Source: Agelas oroides
Taxonomy: Eukaryota; Porifera; Demospongiae; Agelasida; Agelasidae
Direction of reading: 5' to 3'
NCBI GenBank assembly: GCA_949130485.1
Contig: OX422184.1
Location: forward strand, 5,250,655-5,314,654
Length of the DNA: 64,000 nt
A model generated the notes under the pieces. It made no database searches. It was given only the letters and a program-made list of their open reading frames with translations, and had not been told where the DNA came from. This document shows, piece by piece, positions 1-11,175 of the stretch (the first letter of the stretch is position 1; each line of letters begins with the position of its first letter). A program made the translations under genes and the position numbers.

Positions 1-130
1 AAGGGAGAAGCTTCTCAAGTACACCATGATTTGGAATTGGAAGCCATCCCTTGGACGTGATGATGTATCAACGGTGTGAAAATGAGATGACCAAAATGTG
101 ATTGAAGTAACACAAACGAGTGTACATAGT

Positions 131-172
131 AAAGCCATACAGCAAAGCCATACAGCAAAGCCATACAACAAA
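131..172. repeat. short tandem repeat, about 13-bp unit
   Basis: Just over three copies of AAAGCCATACAGC lie in the 3' flank of the decarboxylase gene. Nothing else is recognisable in positions 1-252. Confidence 0.6.
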
Positions 173-252
173 ACATTAAGTTTCATAAATTATAAGCACA
201 TTTCCTGTAGCAAATAATATAATATCTAAGCAACCACAAAATATTCCTTGAG

Positions 253-1935
253 TCAGTTAAAGGCGCTTGGAACACGTAGGGCATCTACAAGTTCATCTAT
301 TTTTAATTTTGTTACTCCGACCATTACACAAATGTGTACATATTTTCTCCATTCTCCATCAATGTGCAGCCAATGACCAGAAAGGCAGTACTTTCTCAAG
401 ATAGTGTCATTGGGGCGTTTGAAGCAAACTGCAAGTGAGGCTGGTGCATGTAGTACCCAAAGGTCTTGCTGGATCTCAGCTTCTAATTCTTTGAGCTTCT
501 TTTCAGCATAAAGTGCAATTTCTTCTGCTTCTACTGCCATTTTAACTTGTTCGTCATAGGAGTACATACTAATGTATGACCACAAGACCAGTGCCGAGTG
601 AGCATTTCGTGAACCAGTCAAAGTGAGATCAGGAGAATCCACGAATGTAATCTGTGCCTTTTCAGGAGGGCGCAATTGTAACTTGGTTTTTGTAATGTAG
701 ATGCCACAGGGCCATGGGACACCAATCCATTTGTGCCCACTAGTCACAATTGAAGAGACAAAATCAAGTTGAAAATCAAAGATGGGAGGAGGTTTCTGCT
801 GCATGTAGCCATTTACATACGCCATTTGCAAGAAAGGGGCATAGGCTGCACCCAGAGCTCCATCTACATGAAACCAAAAGCCTTTCCGAGTAAAACAAGC
901 AGTTGGGTTGGTCAAATCACCAATATAATGCTTTCGTTCATACATGTTGTTTTTCTTCAAAATAGGAATAAGTGCTTCACCAGCAGCCTGGACATCATCG
1001 TACGCTCCTTTGAATGTTGTGCCATAGTTAAAGATGACAAGGATAGGGTGGCCTTTAGCTGAAAAGAAGTCAACCAATGCCTTCAATGCGTCTATATCAA
1101 TAATTCCAGGACCAGCATCTCCACCAATGCAAGGAACAGCAAGTGGCCATTTACTGCCCAAGGGGCACTCTCCTGGGTACCTTCGAGTACCCATCTCGTA
1201 AAATGTCGAGACCGCCATAGCTTCCATCGCCTTCATGATAGAATAGTGAGTTTCGTGGGAGTAGAGTGCAACTGGACAAAAAGCATTCGGATTGTCAGGA
1301 GGACACTCACACTGCTCATAGTGATAATTGGAGAGGGCACACTTAGAAACTTCTGTGCTTTCACCAACATATTTTCCAGAGAGGTAGTCACGTGCATTCC
1401 ACACAGCATACAAATTGCCCTCAGTGGACCCCATGGTAAGAGTGTAGCCCCAGTAGCTTTCTGGATCCTTTGGATCATGTGGCCATTTGGCGTGCCACAG
1501 TGATGCATAGTAATCGAGAACATTGCGCTCCATCCACAGTGTATTACCTTGATAGTCTCTGGGTCCGAAAGGATCACCACAATTGTTGAGGTGGGTGTTG
1601 AGAAACCCCTGTGCACACTCAACATGTGCAAATTCTGTGAAATTGCACGGAAAGCCCAGAGTGTCCTTGGTGGAAAGCTGAGCTGCTCTTGCTGTTTCAG
1701 CTAGAGCTTTAGTGCGTTGTTCTTTGCTTAAACCAGTGGATGGAACTTGATACCAGGAACTCGTGACAGTCTCTTGCTTGTAATCATAACATTTGAGTGG
1801 GTCCCAGCTTGGAGGGGAAACTAACAGGCGTCCATTTGGAGACCTTGCAAGCGGTGACAAGGATTCTTCCCAAGACTTCTTCTCTGGTCCATAAGGTACG
1901 TCGACACTCATTTCAGAACCGTCCTCAGTATTCAT
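253..1935 (-). CDS. PLP-dependent group II decarboxylase (histidine/serine decarboxylase-like), intronless
   Basis: A single uninterrupted 560-residue frame runs from ATG at 1935 to TGA at 253. The fold-type I group II amino-acid decarboxylase pattern is clear. There is a TEGNLYA-type motif near residue 170, a SHETHYS motif near residue 228, HVDGALGAA near residue 355 (the Asp that contacts the PLP pyridine nitrogen) and SGHKWIGVPWPCG near residue 400, whose Lys (about 402) should form the Schiff base. The order and spacing resemble bacterial-type histidine decarboxylase and plant serine decarboxylase more than animal aromatic amino-acid decarboxylases. The N-terminus is about 100 residues longer than in those families. 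No signal peptide is visible, so it is probably cytosolic. Substrate cannot be fixed from sequence; histidine to histamine or serine to ethanolamine are candidates. It lacks introns, unlike the other genes here, which could mean lateral transfer or retroposition. Confidence 0.9.
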   Translation of the reverse strand: MNTEDGSEMSVDVPYGPEKKSWEESLSPLARSPNGRLLVSPPSWDPLKCYDYKQETVTSSWYQVPSTGLSKEQRTKALAETARAAQLSTKDTLGFPCNFTEFAHVECAQGFLNTHLNNCGDPFGPRDYQGNTLWMERNVLDYYASLWHAKWPHDPKDPESYWGYTLTMGSTEGNLYAVWNARDYLSGKYVGESTEVSKCALSNYHYEQCECPPDNPNAFCPVALYSHETHYSIMKAMEAMAVSTFYEMGTRRYPGECPLGSKWPLAVPCIGGDAGPGIIDIDALKALVDFFSAKGHPILVIFNYGTTFKGAYDDVQAAGEALIPILKKNNMYERKHYIGDLTNPTACFTRKGFWFHVDGALGAAYAPFLQMAYVNGYMQQKPPPIFDFQLDFVSSIVTSGHKWIGVPWPCGIYITKTKLQLRPPEKAQITFVDSPDLTLTGSRNAHSALVLWSYISMYSYDEQVKMAVEAEEIALYAEKKLKELEAEIQQDLWVLHAPASLAVCFKRPNDTILRKYCLSGHWLHIDGEWRKYVHICVMVGVTKLKIDELVDALRVPSAFN

Positions 1936-1982
1936 GGATACACTGCCCTACCTGACTGGCGCGGCGTTCAGTCACTTGCAAA

Positions 1983-1989
1983 ATTTATA
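1983..1989 (-). promoter_or_regulatory. TATA-like box upstream of the decarboxylase
   Basis: The minus strand reads TATAAAT here, about 50 bases before the ATG at 1935. This is a plausible distance for a short 5' leader. It rests on the motif only. Confidence 0.35.
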
Positions 1990-2761
1990 GCTAACTCCGA
2001 GCTAGTCTCGCAGAACCATACTCTCACTCTTCGGTTTGCGTTCAGAACAGCTGGTATGATCAAAGAGCTACTACGAGTAACAGCACTAGTCTAGCAGTGA
2101 TGGTGGACAATCTTGTAAGGTTGACAGTCGTTACGCCAGCGTTCCAAATATGCGTTTTCTTTTGCAACGGCCACGCCTATCGGAAGTGCAAATTGACCAC
2201 GTGTAAGCAGAGCAGCCGCCGTTGGTTTGTCCAGCAAGATCTCAGTGAACTACCAAGTTATTGGTTGTTGGCTGTATCAGGGAGTTGCAGTAGGGATCAA
2301 AGACTGATTTTAGCTGATCGAGGAAAAAATTGAGCTAAGACTGTTCAAAATGTACTGGCTGTTTACGGAGAAAAACTACTATTTGATTTTTGCATCGTCC
2401 GAGTGTTATCGTGTATACCGTGTACAGATCAGCCACGCCAGTTTGATTTCCACTTTTCGGAGGTGTAGTGATGCCTCCTTCGTCCAACTGTTGAAGACAT
2501 TTTGCTACTGGAGCCGGCGGAATGAAATGTAACAAAGTTATCCAGCTCAGGTAACTTGATTGTAGTAGTATCAAAAATAGTCACACAACATCCAATTCAC
2601 TTAACCACATAATAGATACCAACACTTTCGTTTTCCACTTATATTTTTGGCATAATGTTTCAGTACCTGTGAGGTAAAAGAGAAGAGCACAAGTATCACT
2701 TTCGCTTTGATCTATCGTGGGCAATAGAGTTAGGTAGCTCAACCACTGTAACTTACAGTGT

Positions 2762-2829
2762 TTAATCTGCACTTTCACTCTCCATTTCTCCACAGTCTAT
2801 GAGTTCGCTGTCGTCGTCTTGCGATAGAC
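2762..2829 (-). CDS. terminal exon of the CXC-domain gene
   Basis: The 68-nt exon begins after an acceptor (CATCCAG at 2830-2836) and ends at TAA 2762-2764. It adds an acidic tail with a DDDSELIDCGE stretch. The preceding exon leaves one base of a codon and this exon supplies two, so the frame joins exactly. Support is splice motif, phase and acidic composition only, with no known homologue for the tail. Confidence 0.45.
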
Positions 2830-3389
2830 CTGGATGAAGACCAAGGGAGGTGACGTAATCATATTACAGCTATTAACCATGTAAAAGGTACATAAGCCCA
2901 CTAGTGGGTGCAACACCAAGACTACGGAAGCCCTGGGTATGTTTGATAACTGTCCTGTAGCCAACTTGTGCATGACGTATATTGTTGCTATATGGTACAA
3001 AGCGTGTTCATTGGCAGGGTGTGTCTGCTAATGCTGCAGCAGTTGAATTGCTGATTAACACTTGACATAACACTGCTGCTGTTTGATATTAGCTACAGTG
3101 ATGGAGCAGCAGACTAATGCATCACAACATGTTGAGCATGTTACTACCTAACAGTGATATGCAATAATGTCCTGACAATTCATCTGTTGCAGCATGACCA
3201 CTTGTGTAACTGGGATGAAATTCAAAGGCTAATAGGGTGTTACTGTGGTAGTTATGGGAGTATCTATGTTTTCATTATAATGAATGACAGTAGTTGTCTG
3301 TTTTTCAGAGGTGTTGAATGGCCATCAAAACTCTATTTGCTGTTGAGTATTGCCTAGCACAGTAATACTAGTGAGATGATTCATCATCA

Positions 3390-3890
3390 TGGGGCGAGCC
3401 TGAGCAAGCAGCTAACTGCTGATATACTGATTTGCACACAGCAGGAGGGTAATAAGTTAAACTTGATGACGCATAAGTAGATAAGTCCTCACCAGAGATA
3501 GCTAAGTATCGCATATGCCAGCCATTTCTCGAGCCAGGGCAGCTAATGTAGCTACACATGCATGGACTAAGCTTTTATGAATGCAGTTTATACTGGCCCT
3601 TACCTGAGCGACCTCAACCACAGTTTATATCAAATTAGTACTGTCTGTGAGCAGCCTGCCGTTGATGGTAGAAGCATAAACCAGAATTAAGTTGTCATGC
3701 ATGCTTCAACTTCAGTCATCTTCGCTCCGGGTCGCCAACGCTGCACTCTGATACGGTAGCCCTCCAATCTTCGTGAAATATTTGAATGCGCTCATTTAAA
3801 ATTTATGGTAAGTGGTTGCTCCAAGCATAGATACACACACGCATGCGCAATGCAGTCATGCTAGTGTGGGGCTCACTCAGGCTCGCCCCA
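3390..3890. mobile_element. short TIR element inside the CXC-gene intron
   Basis: The 15-bp end TGGGGCGAGCCTGAG at 3390 is repeated inverted at 3876-3890. The interior of about 500 bp has no convincing coding content. A related terminus (GGGGCGAGCGTGAGC) bounds the element at 52861-53577. The class is unknown. Confidence 0.5.
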
Positions 3891-3952
3891 ATAACACTCA
3901 TGTATGAACATACAAACACAAAGATATCAGGTGCGTATGCTTAAAAACGTAC

Positions 3953-4637
3953 TTGTAGGTTCTGGTGGCCTGTTGTGGCAGTTCATGCATCTGCATCCTG
4001 GCCCACACTCGTTTCCAGCTCGTTTACAGCTGCACTGCCGAGTATCACAACCTTTCTTGCAGCCACATCCACGAAGAAGTAGTGCAACACGACTCTGTAC
4101 GCCTTTTATGTTCTCTTCTGTGTCCCACTCGACAACAAGGGATTGCTCTTTGATCTTCCAGCCATGTTTTTCAATTGGTGGCAGCTGAATGTAGCTATGC
4201 ACTGTGCAGTTGCAAACAATGCATTTTCTCTTGTTGTACATGTGATCATGACTGTGTAAGGTTCTGTGTAGCTGCCTATAATGGGTTGGACATAATGGTG
4301 TTCCATCACTTTCTGCAACAGGCTGTTTCATACCCATCAACTCAGCTATTTTTTGGGGTGTCACAAATCTTGCCATTATAGTTTTCTCACTGCTTTGACA
4401 CCCAACAATGCAACATGAATGGGTGGTTTTTATATGCCAGCGTGGAATCCATTCTGGGTTGTTTATGTTCCTGTGAATGTCTATGTTGCATGCGCTACAG
4501 ACTTTTGAATCTCTAGGAATACTTTCATACTCCAGTAATTGCTCCCACAGTGATTCCTCCCAACTGACTGGGTTGATGTAGTATGTGCGACTGGCCTTGC
4601 AAAGTGCACAACGGTGTTGGGCATCATGTTTTGGGTC
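3953..4637 (-). CDS. tesmin/TSO1-like CXC-domain protein, large exon (5' end of gene not found)
   Basis: This open exon is bounded by an acceptor (TTTTTGTACAG, then GAC) at 4638-4648 and a GTACGT donor at 3952. It encodes about 228 residues. The first half has paired CxxC and His motifs (RCALCKASRTYY; VCSACN; LCPTHYRQLH; CIVCNC), suggesting zinc binding. The last 50 residues hold a dense cysteine array, GCGCKKGCDTRQCSCKR followed by ECGPGCRCMNCHN, typical of CXC/CRC (tesmin/TSO1-like) domains, which bind DNA in other proteins. Only one such array is present, whereas classical TSO1/LIN-54 proteins have two. It continues into the exon at 2762-2829. The upstream coding exon was not identified; a related decayed copy at 15440-15909 starts only about 15 residues earlier. 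It may be a multi-copy, possibly mobile, family in this genome. Confidence 0.6.
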
Positions 4638-4684
4638 CTGTACAAAAACACAGTTGTTCGACTATAGATGTGCAAGACCTTAGG

Positions 4685-4827
4685 TTATACGATGAAACCG
4701 AGGGGTCTAGCTACGGGATTTAGATTCCCACGAAAACCTATATAAACACCCGCGCGCGAAGCGCAAGGGTGTTTATGGTTTCCATGGGGATCTAAATCCC
4801 GTAGGCCCCAAGGGTTTCATCGTATAA
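4685..4827. mobile_element. palindromic foldback element
   Basis: TTATACGATGAAACC at 4685 is matched inverted at 4813-4827, and further inside GGGATTTAGAT pairs with ATCTAAATCCC. The centre holds CCCGCGCGCGAAGCGC flanked by inverted GTGTTTAT sequences, so almost the whole 143 bp can fold back on itself. This is a MITE-like structure. Confidence 0.6.
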
Positions 4828-5219
4828 GGTATTTATACTATATAGCCAATCAAATCGTTTCTCTCCTTGGCAATAAAACTGCGTGCATTTCTATCCTTAG
4901 CAACAAAACTGCCTAGCAACAGCTACAGTTCAAATTCTGAATGAACGAGCTCTCTTTCAAGCTGTTAGCTGACCGCTTTACCTTGCAACGATTCAACTTT
5001 ATACTTGCTTGGCAACGCTCGCTAGTGATTGGGATTCAAAACCGAATTCAAATTCAGAGCGCCTGAGAATGAGACCGAAATGTCCTGCCCCATGACATTG
5101 TGAACTTTCTGGTGAGTGTTGTGTTGAGCGAGTACTAGCGCTTTCTTGAATAGTAGCTACCTATGGCTCCCATTGAAACTGTAGGCAAACTCTGTGTGAA
5201 CCGGTTAAGTTCAAGACCA

Positions 5220-5700
5220 CCGTTCTGTGATTGAGTTTTACCCATATTTTGATATTGCACAAACATAGTTGACTTCAAAGCCGTATAGCTCCAAATTTGT
5301 ATGGGATGTCACCAACAATATGGATATCATCAGAAAGTATATAAAATGTCCATCATTTTGGTGTGAGTCCCATCACCACTGTCTTCTTTGTTGAGGAGAT
5401 ATGGGTGATTGAATTTTATCCAGATTTACGTCTTTTACAATTATAGTCAACTTCAAAGCTGGATTATTCCAAATCTGTATGGGGTGTCACCCACAATGTG
5501 GAGATCATCAGAAAGTACATGGAAAGGGCTTCATTTTGGTGCACGTTCTGTCACAATAGCATGATCTGACCGGAAGATATGAGCTCCTAAATTGTAGCCT
5601 ATTTTCACATTTCCCAAATCTTGTCAACTTTCAAAGCTCTGTAGCTCCAAAACCAATGGGGGTGTCACCCCCACAAATGCACATCACTGGAATCAGCCAT
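5220..5700. repeat. degenerate tandem repeat, about 180-bp unit
   Basis: Three diverged units begin near 5220, 5400 and 5580. Each contains an ACTTCAAAGC..TA..TCCAAA block followed by TGTATGGG.TGTCACC and ATCATCAGAAAGTA. They share order and spacing but differ at many positions. No reading frame is conserved. Confidence 0.5.
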
Positions 5701-6084
5701 CTTTCTACTTTCATCCAACGCAAGTCCGAGCTTCATAGCCCGTTGCGTTATGGAGCTACAACTGTTCAAAGTACCGTCCTCCAGGTCATGTTAATCACGC
5801 TCCGGGTTTAACTCGCTCTTGCTGCGAGGTTTTGACTCCCCAGCGCCACAGATACACAGGAGCAGTAGGGTCCCATCTCAACTATCCGCAAACCGAATAT
5901 GATGCTCCTACAGGTTTTAGTTCCCGCGACAGGACAGGTACAAAAGCGCACTTCGAGAGCCGTCGCCATGCTGATCATGCAAACCATACGTGACACGGAG
6001 TTCCGTGCACGTCCGTAAGCGTGTCCAACCTCCTCTGTATAATTATAAACTAGGGATACACATTGTGCAAATGACCTCGCTCAG

Positions 6085-6165
6085 CGGATGGCGATTTTCG
6101 AATTTGGACGTGGTTTTTACGGAAATACCTATACTTCCGTGTTATCAGGCTTGGCTTTAACCCCT
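6085..6165. mobile_element. solitary end of the GGGGTTAAAG element family
   Basis: GGCGATTTTCGAATTTGGACG followed by a TTTTACGGAAAT block and CTTTAACCCC matches the ends of the element at 8914-9480. No partner end is seen nearby, so this is a truncated copy. Confidence 0.5.
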
Positions 6166-6263
6166 GGGCCACTGGAGATCTTTTGTAACTGCAAGCGAAG
6201 GGACTACCAGTTGCAAATAAGTAGAGGTATATGAGAAAAGTCCTGTGTGGCTAGGATGGCTCA

Positions 6264-6383
6264 TGATGGTAAATTTCTTAATTACTCTAGCCAATGAAAC
6301 ATTTATTTTGATGATGGTAACTGGATAGTTACCGAAAAATTTGTAAGTTTCAGTGGCTGGAGTAATCAAGAAATTTACAGTCA
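6264..6383. repeat. imperfect hairpin, about 45-bp arms
   Basis: GGTAAATTTCTTAATTACTC on the left pairs with GAGTAATCAAGAAATTTAC on the right, and the pairing continues through GCCAATGAAAC/GTTTCAGTGGC. The loop is about 30 nt. MITE-like or a potential hairpin transcript. Confidence 0.55.
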
Positions 6384-7441
6384 AGTATAAGTATAATAGG
6401 ATGTAAAATCTTTGACTTTGAGTGTAAAAAAATATATATAAAATTATATATCTAGATGTTTATAAAAAGTTGCAGCGTTCATGCTTGGACGTTCTGACTG
6501 GAGATCAATGGGCTCACACAGAGTGGCATTTCCAGGCATGTTTGCAGAATATCTAGCTCCTGATAGACATGATAGAGGCTCTTAGCAGGGCAAAGCTCAA
6601 GTGGCAGCATATTCACCCCATCATTCTGCTGTATGGCTGTCTCTTTTCTCACTCTACATTGCAGCAAGTCTTTTACAGAAGATGTGGCGGTTCTTCCCAT
6701 ACCCCAGTTGATAGGGCTGGTGGTGTAAAAAGTGAATGCCTTACTTCTCTGATTCTCTGGTCATATGGAATATCTTCTCTTGCTCATGCAAGATATAGAT
6801 ACACTACACACACACAAGGAAAACACAAGCTACTATTACTCGGACAGAAGGGTACCGCGGTGTGCTTTGAACAGTAACAGATGGCACCCTGGTAGGGTGA
6901 ACAACTGTTGCATGCTCCCTGCTGGATCTCTAACACAGCAGTACTGTCCTTCAGTGCCTGTTTATTAATCACTCCTCCTTCCAATCTCAATCAACAGTTT
7001 TCCACTCATGACCACATGCAATTTGTAGTCTTTGTAACTGTAAATTCATTTGACAACACTACTGCAAGACTTACTGTAAGTTGCAAATTCTCACGATTAT
7101 GTTAGTAAATTCTCCATTGTTGCTATATATACTCAGAAGGGGCACAGTACTCCATCACTGGCATCAAACTGATACTACTGTTAGTAGATGCAAGTACCAT
7201 AACAAAATTCTGTGAAGGAAGGCAAAGTAATCTGGCGAGTAGTAACGTTGACATTTAGCTGTCATGAAACCCCAGGATGGATCAATCTTAACATCAAGAT
7301 TGTTGTTTGGGGATCACCTTGTTGATAGCAATAAATAGACTATGTTCCAGTTATCCATTGTTACAGTAACATTGATCACTTGAAAATACTATTGCGACTT
7401 TAATATTTCCTGGAAATTTTATCACCAAGCGTAACTTTTTT

Positions 7442-7540
7442 TAGCCTCGTTCCCAGGCCTCCCCCATTTGTTGTTCTTCACTTTGTGTTGAGTATAATAC
7501 ACCAAAGAACAAAAAAGGTGGAGGCCTGGGAATGAGGCTA
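7442..7540. mobile_element. TAGCCTCGTTCCCAGGC foldback MITE
   Basis: The element starts TAGCCTCGTTCCCAGGCCT and ends with the inverted AGGCCTGGGAATGAGGCTA. It has no coding capacity. The same ends recur at 9017-9392, 19892-19948 and 20032-20088, so this is a real dispersed family in this genome. Confidence 0.75.
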
Positions 7541-8913
7541 ACCTTTGTTGTTTCAAGGAGTGGATGACTCCCCTTGTCAGTGACTCCCCAGTCACTCACT
7601 CCTATAGGAGCTCTGATTCCCCTGGATCAGTGGCTCCGTGTGAGTGACTTTTACCTACTGTAGGAAATGTATAGATACAGGTAGATGCAAAGAATTGGTA
7701 CACAGCAAGAATGTTTAACTTTACTCACACGGAATATTCGACTTACTACAAGGGTAAATCATTATCTCAATACTAGGTTATCAAATGGGAAAGAGTTGGG
7801 GAATGAATACATAGCCACAGAAGCAGAAGCTCTCAAAGAAGAACATGGCGTCTTCTGCAGCAAGGGGGTACAATACTATGGAAGAAGTGACTAAATCATT
7901 GAAAATGTGGACGTACTTACTAGATGCTTTGCAATTCCATGAGCGATCAAAACTCCTGGCCGCAATGATATTTCCTTGGTGATAAATCTCCTGAGAAAAT
8001 TTTATTGCAGCGATAATAATTATTTCTGAGCAATCAAATTTATCGTAAAAATACTTTGATAAAGGTTATCTTTCAAGTCACCCAAACCAAACTTCTATTT
8101 CCACAAATGGGAAGACTAGCATGAACCACTTCTGTTTGTTATCTGTACAGACTACTGGAGGGCTCTAAAAAATCTTCGCACTGATCACACCACTGTACCA
8201 GTGAATGCAGCTCTCAGTAGCTTGTTTACTACCTTACTCTTCTGTTCTCTTTCATAGTTCTTCTCTTCTGAATAGCTGTTGCACACCAAACCTGGAGAGA
8301 GCTACAGCTAGCTTACTGTGCATCAGCCTTGCTCATCAAATTCGAAACTAATGCAAGATGGAACTCATGAGCATCAAACTGTACTTCTTGCTTCAATGCT
8401 GGCAAGATGTCGTAACAATTAAATGTGCAAAACTTTCGTACATGTATGATCCCCTTATTATACCTTTCAAGACCAAATTACTAGTGAAAGTTTGATGCCA
8501 GTGATAGAGTACTTGTACCCCTCCTACAGTGCTTTGAGTACAGCAACACTGCAGAATTTACCAGCATACTTATTATGAGAATTTGTAACTTACACTTACA
8601 GTACAGATCACAAACGTGAGAATTCTAGTACGGACTACAATGTTGGGAATGACTGTAAAACACGTTGATCGCTGAGATGAGAAGGAGGGGTGATCCGGCA
8701 TTAAACAGGCATTGGAGGACAGCACTGCTAAGTCGGAGATCCGGTAGTGAGTAGCTTTTCATACCCAGTTGTTCACCTCTCCACAACGCGCGGTCTGCTA
8801 TCAGTCTGCTACCATTCAAAGAGTGTGGAGGTAGCTACCACAGTGCTTTCCACGTTTCCATGTGCGTGTGCAGCATATCTGCCATAATAATCATGCAGTG
8901 GGCAAGCGTACAG

Positions 8914-9480
8914 TAGGGGTTAAAGTCAATGTTGATAACACGGAAATATACGTATTTCCGTAAAAACCGCGTCCAGATTCGAAAATCGCCAAGTGCACCC
9001 CAACCTTTCATGGCTGTAGCCTCGTTCCCAGGCTCCTCCGCTCCGGAACGCGAAATTGAAGTTGTACACGCGGAGAGAGCCTGGTATTTATTCTCACGTG
9101 AGAACCCTCAAAGATAGAACGGAGGTAGAACGACCTTAATTGCGCGTGGGCGTACCCGAGACTCAGAAGAGGAAAAAGAGCGAAGGTAGCGGCCAACTTA
9201 CTACATTTATCTAGTTATCGGGGGTTGAATATTATACACACTGAGCGTTGAACGCATAGTTGGTTGAACAACGTGCAAAACGTTGCCTTTCTGTTTTAGT
9301 CCTATTTTGATTACGTCATGCCTACGTAGAAAAGATACCAGGCTCTCCACGCGTGTACAATTCGCGTTCTGGAGAGCCTGGGAACGAGGCTAACAAGTTC
9401 ACCAAGCGATTTTCGGTTTTGGGCGCAGTTATACGGAAATCCGTAAAATACCGCGTCATGTAGTCCAACTTTAACCCCTA
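8914..9480. mobile_element. TIR element (GGGGTTAAAG family) carrying a nested MITE
   Basis: The left end TAGGGGTTAAAGT with ACGGAAATATACGTATTTCC is mirrored by ACGGAAATCCGTAAAATACC and ACTTTAACCCCTA at the right. Arms are about 75 bp including GATTCGAAAATCGC/GCGATTTTCGG. It is interrupted by a TAGCCTCG element at 9017-9392. Related single ends lie at 6085 and 13452. Confidence 0.65.
9017..9392. mobile_element. TAGCCTCG-family element nested in another element
   Basis: TAGCCTCGTTCCCAGGCTC opens the element and GAGCCTGGGAACGAGGCTA closes it. At 376 bp it is longer than the other copies. It carries no convincing gene. Confidence 0.65.
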
Positions 9481-9841
9481 TCACCTCTCTGCGACTTTAC
9501 CGCGAAATTGCAAGAATGAAGAAGTGCCTATCACTGTCTCGGTCGCAGAAGTGGTCCTATACTGCAGCGCTAGGGTATGCAAACAGCAGTAGATGGCTAG
9601 AGGAGGTCTATAATCTCTATATATAAGGTCCCACAAAAGCCCAACACCTGTGGTGATAGGGCCTGCAAGAAGCAGTAGAAAGCTTGTGGAAGTCTACAAT
9701 TGAGGCACACTCTACCTTCTGGGATTGCCAACGTGGCAAACAATTGCTACATAAGTGAAATCATGCAGTGCCTGTCTAACCATCCAAAAATGACATCTGT
9801 TGTTGACCAACTCACTCCAAGCCATCCCAGTCTCTGCAACA

Positions 9842-10068
9842 TAGTCTCGTGCCCAGATCTCTTATGAGGAAAAGGGTCTGGTGACTATTGAGCACTTTCT
9901 TGTTCTTGGTTGTGCCAAGTCAGATGTCTCGATTCTGAACAAGCCAATGAAATAGCATTACATCATAAAGAAGTAATTATTCACTTATTCAAAATCAAAA
10001 TTGCTTCCTTGGCACAACCAAAGAAACACTCAATAGTCACCAGACCCTTGGGTCTGGGGATGAGACTA
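9842..10068. mobile_element. MITE with AGTCTC ends and long inverted arms
   Basis: TAGTCTCGTGCCCAGA at the left is inverted at the right (TCTGGGGATGAGACTA). Inside, GGGTCTGGTGACTATTGAG pairs with CTCAATAGTCACCAGACCC and GGTTGTGCCAAG with CTTGGCACAACC. Arms are about 80 bp. Confidence 0.65.
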
Positions 10069-10454
10069 CTGCAACTGGGAATGCCATATAAACATCTGAG
10101 AAACAAGCTCTGCTTTATTCATTCTTAGTCACACTAATAGGTCAAATATCCAACATTGCAGCATTTAGAACAATTTTGAGTGACTGCCAACACTCTATTG
10201 TGTCATTTCACTTACCACAATACTGGCTGCATTGAAGGGTAAAACAATGCATGTACAGCAGAGTGTTGAACACTGTATTAGGAATGATTTTTTTATACCA
10301 TGCAGACACATTACCACTGCTTTGTCAAGACGAGCAGTGTGATGCTCATGAATTCCTCAGCACTGTTTTTGAGTTTGCTGAGCAAGACTAGTGTGAAGTA
10401 AGCTAGAGTATTTATTATCCAGTTGATATTTCTACAACAGTATTTTCCTATTCC

Positions 10455-10790
10455 CGTGCCGTGCAATATCACACGATATTGCACGGGTAGTTATTGCACG
10501 GGTGTTATTGCACGGCTGGAACTACGCGGTATCCTAGCAACTACGGTGTGCTTTAATTAGAACCGGTGCGTTCAAACAGCGAGTTACTCGGTTGTTTGTG
10601 TGAGTTGAGTCACGACGCTGTTGTGGTAATGGATAATAAACATTTTATTACACTCGTTAGTGTGCATATCGCGGTTATTGCACTCATGGACTGCATTTTC
10701 ACTCGCCTTCGGCTCGTGAAAATACCACGCCCACTCGTGCAATAACTCGCGATATTGCACGCTAACTCGTGTAATAAGGTATATGTAATG
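10455..10790. mobile_element. foldback element rich in GTGCAATA / TATTGCAC motifs
   Basis: Several direct and inverted copies of TATTGCACGG and CGTGCAATA lie at both ends, with an internal GAGCCGAAGGCGAG-type hairpin. The arrangement suggests a palindromic non-autonomous element. No open frame is supported. Confidence 0.5.
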
Positions 10791-11062
10791 ACTTGATATA
10801 TACTTTATGGTTCAGGAGCTGTGAATGCAAGTGCCATAATGATTTTTGATTAATCCAACACCAGCTCTGGAACACAAAGAGGTATATTTTTTTGTAGTTG
10901 TCATGCATCAAATATAACACTCATCTTTTCGGAAGTAAGATGTAAGGAATGTATAGAGAAATATCTGATCAAAGAACACAACATTTACATCTTCAGTTGT
11001 ATGCCAGAGTGAGCAAACAACTTTCTTTGTGTCATTACTTACACACTATTTGTCACCCTTTT

Positions 11063-11175
11063 CTCTCTAACGTATTTGCAGGAGAGATGTTCAGTACATG
11101 TACAAGATCTCTTGCTGCAATGAGTAGAGATCTTGCACATTTACTGAACATCTCTCCTGCAAATAGGTTAGAGAG
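11063..11175. repeat. near-perfect 50-bp stem hairpin
   Basis: Positions 11063-11112 and 11126-11175 are inverted copies with 3 mismatches in 50 by my reading, separated by a 13-nt loop. Weaker pairing extends out to about 11038 and 11190 (ACTTACACACTAT / ATAGTGTGCAAGT). It could be a young MITE or a hairpin RNA precursor. Confidence 0.65.
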
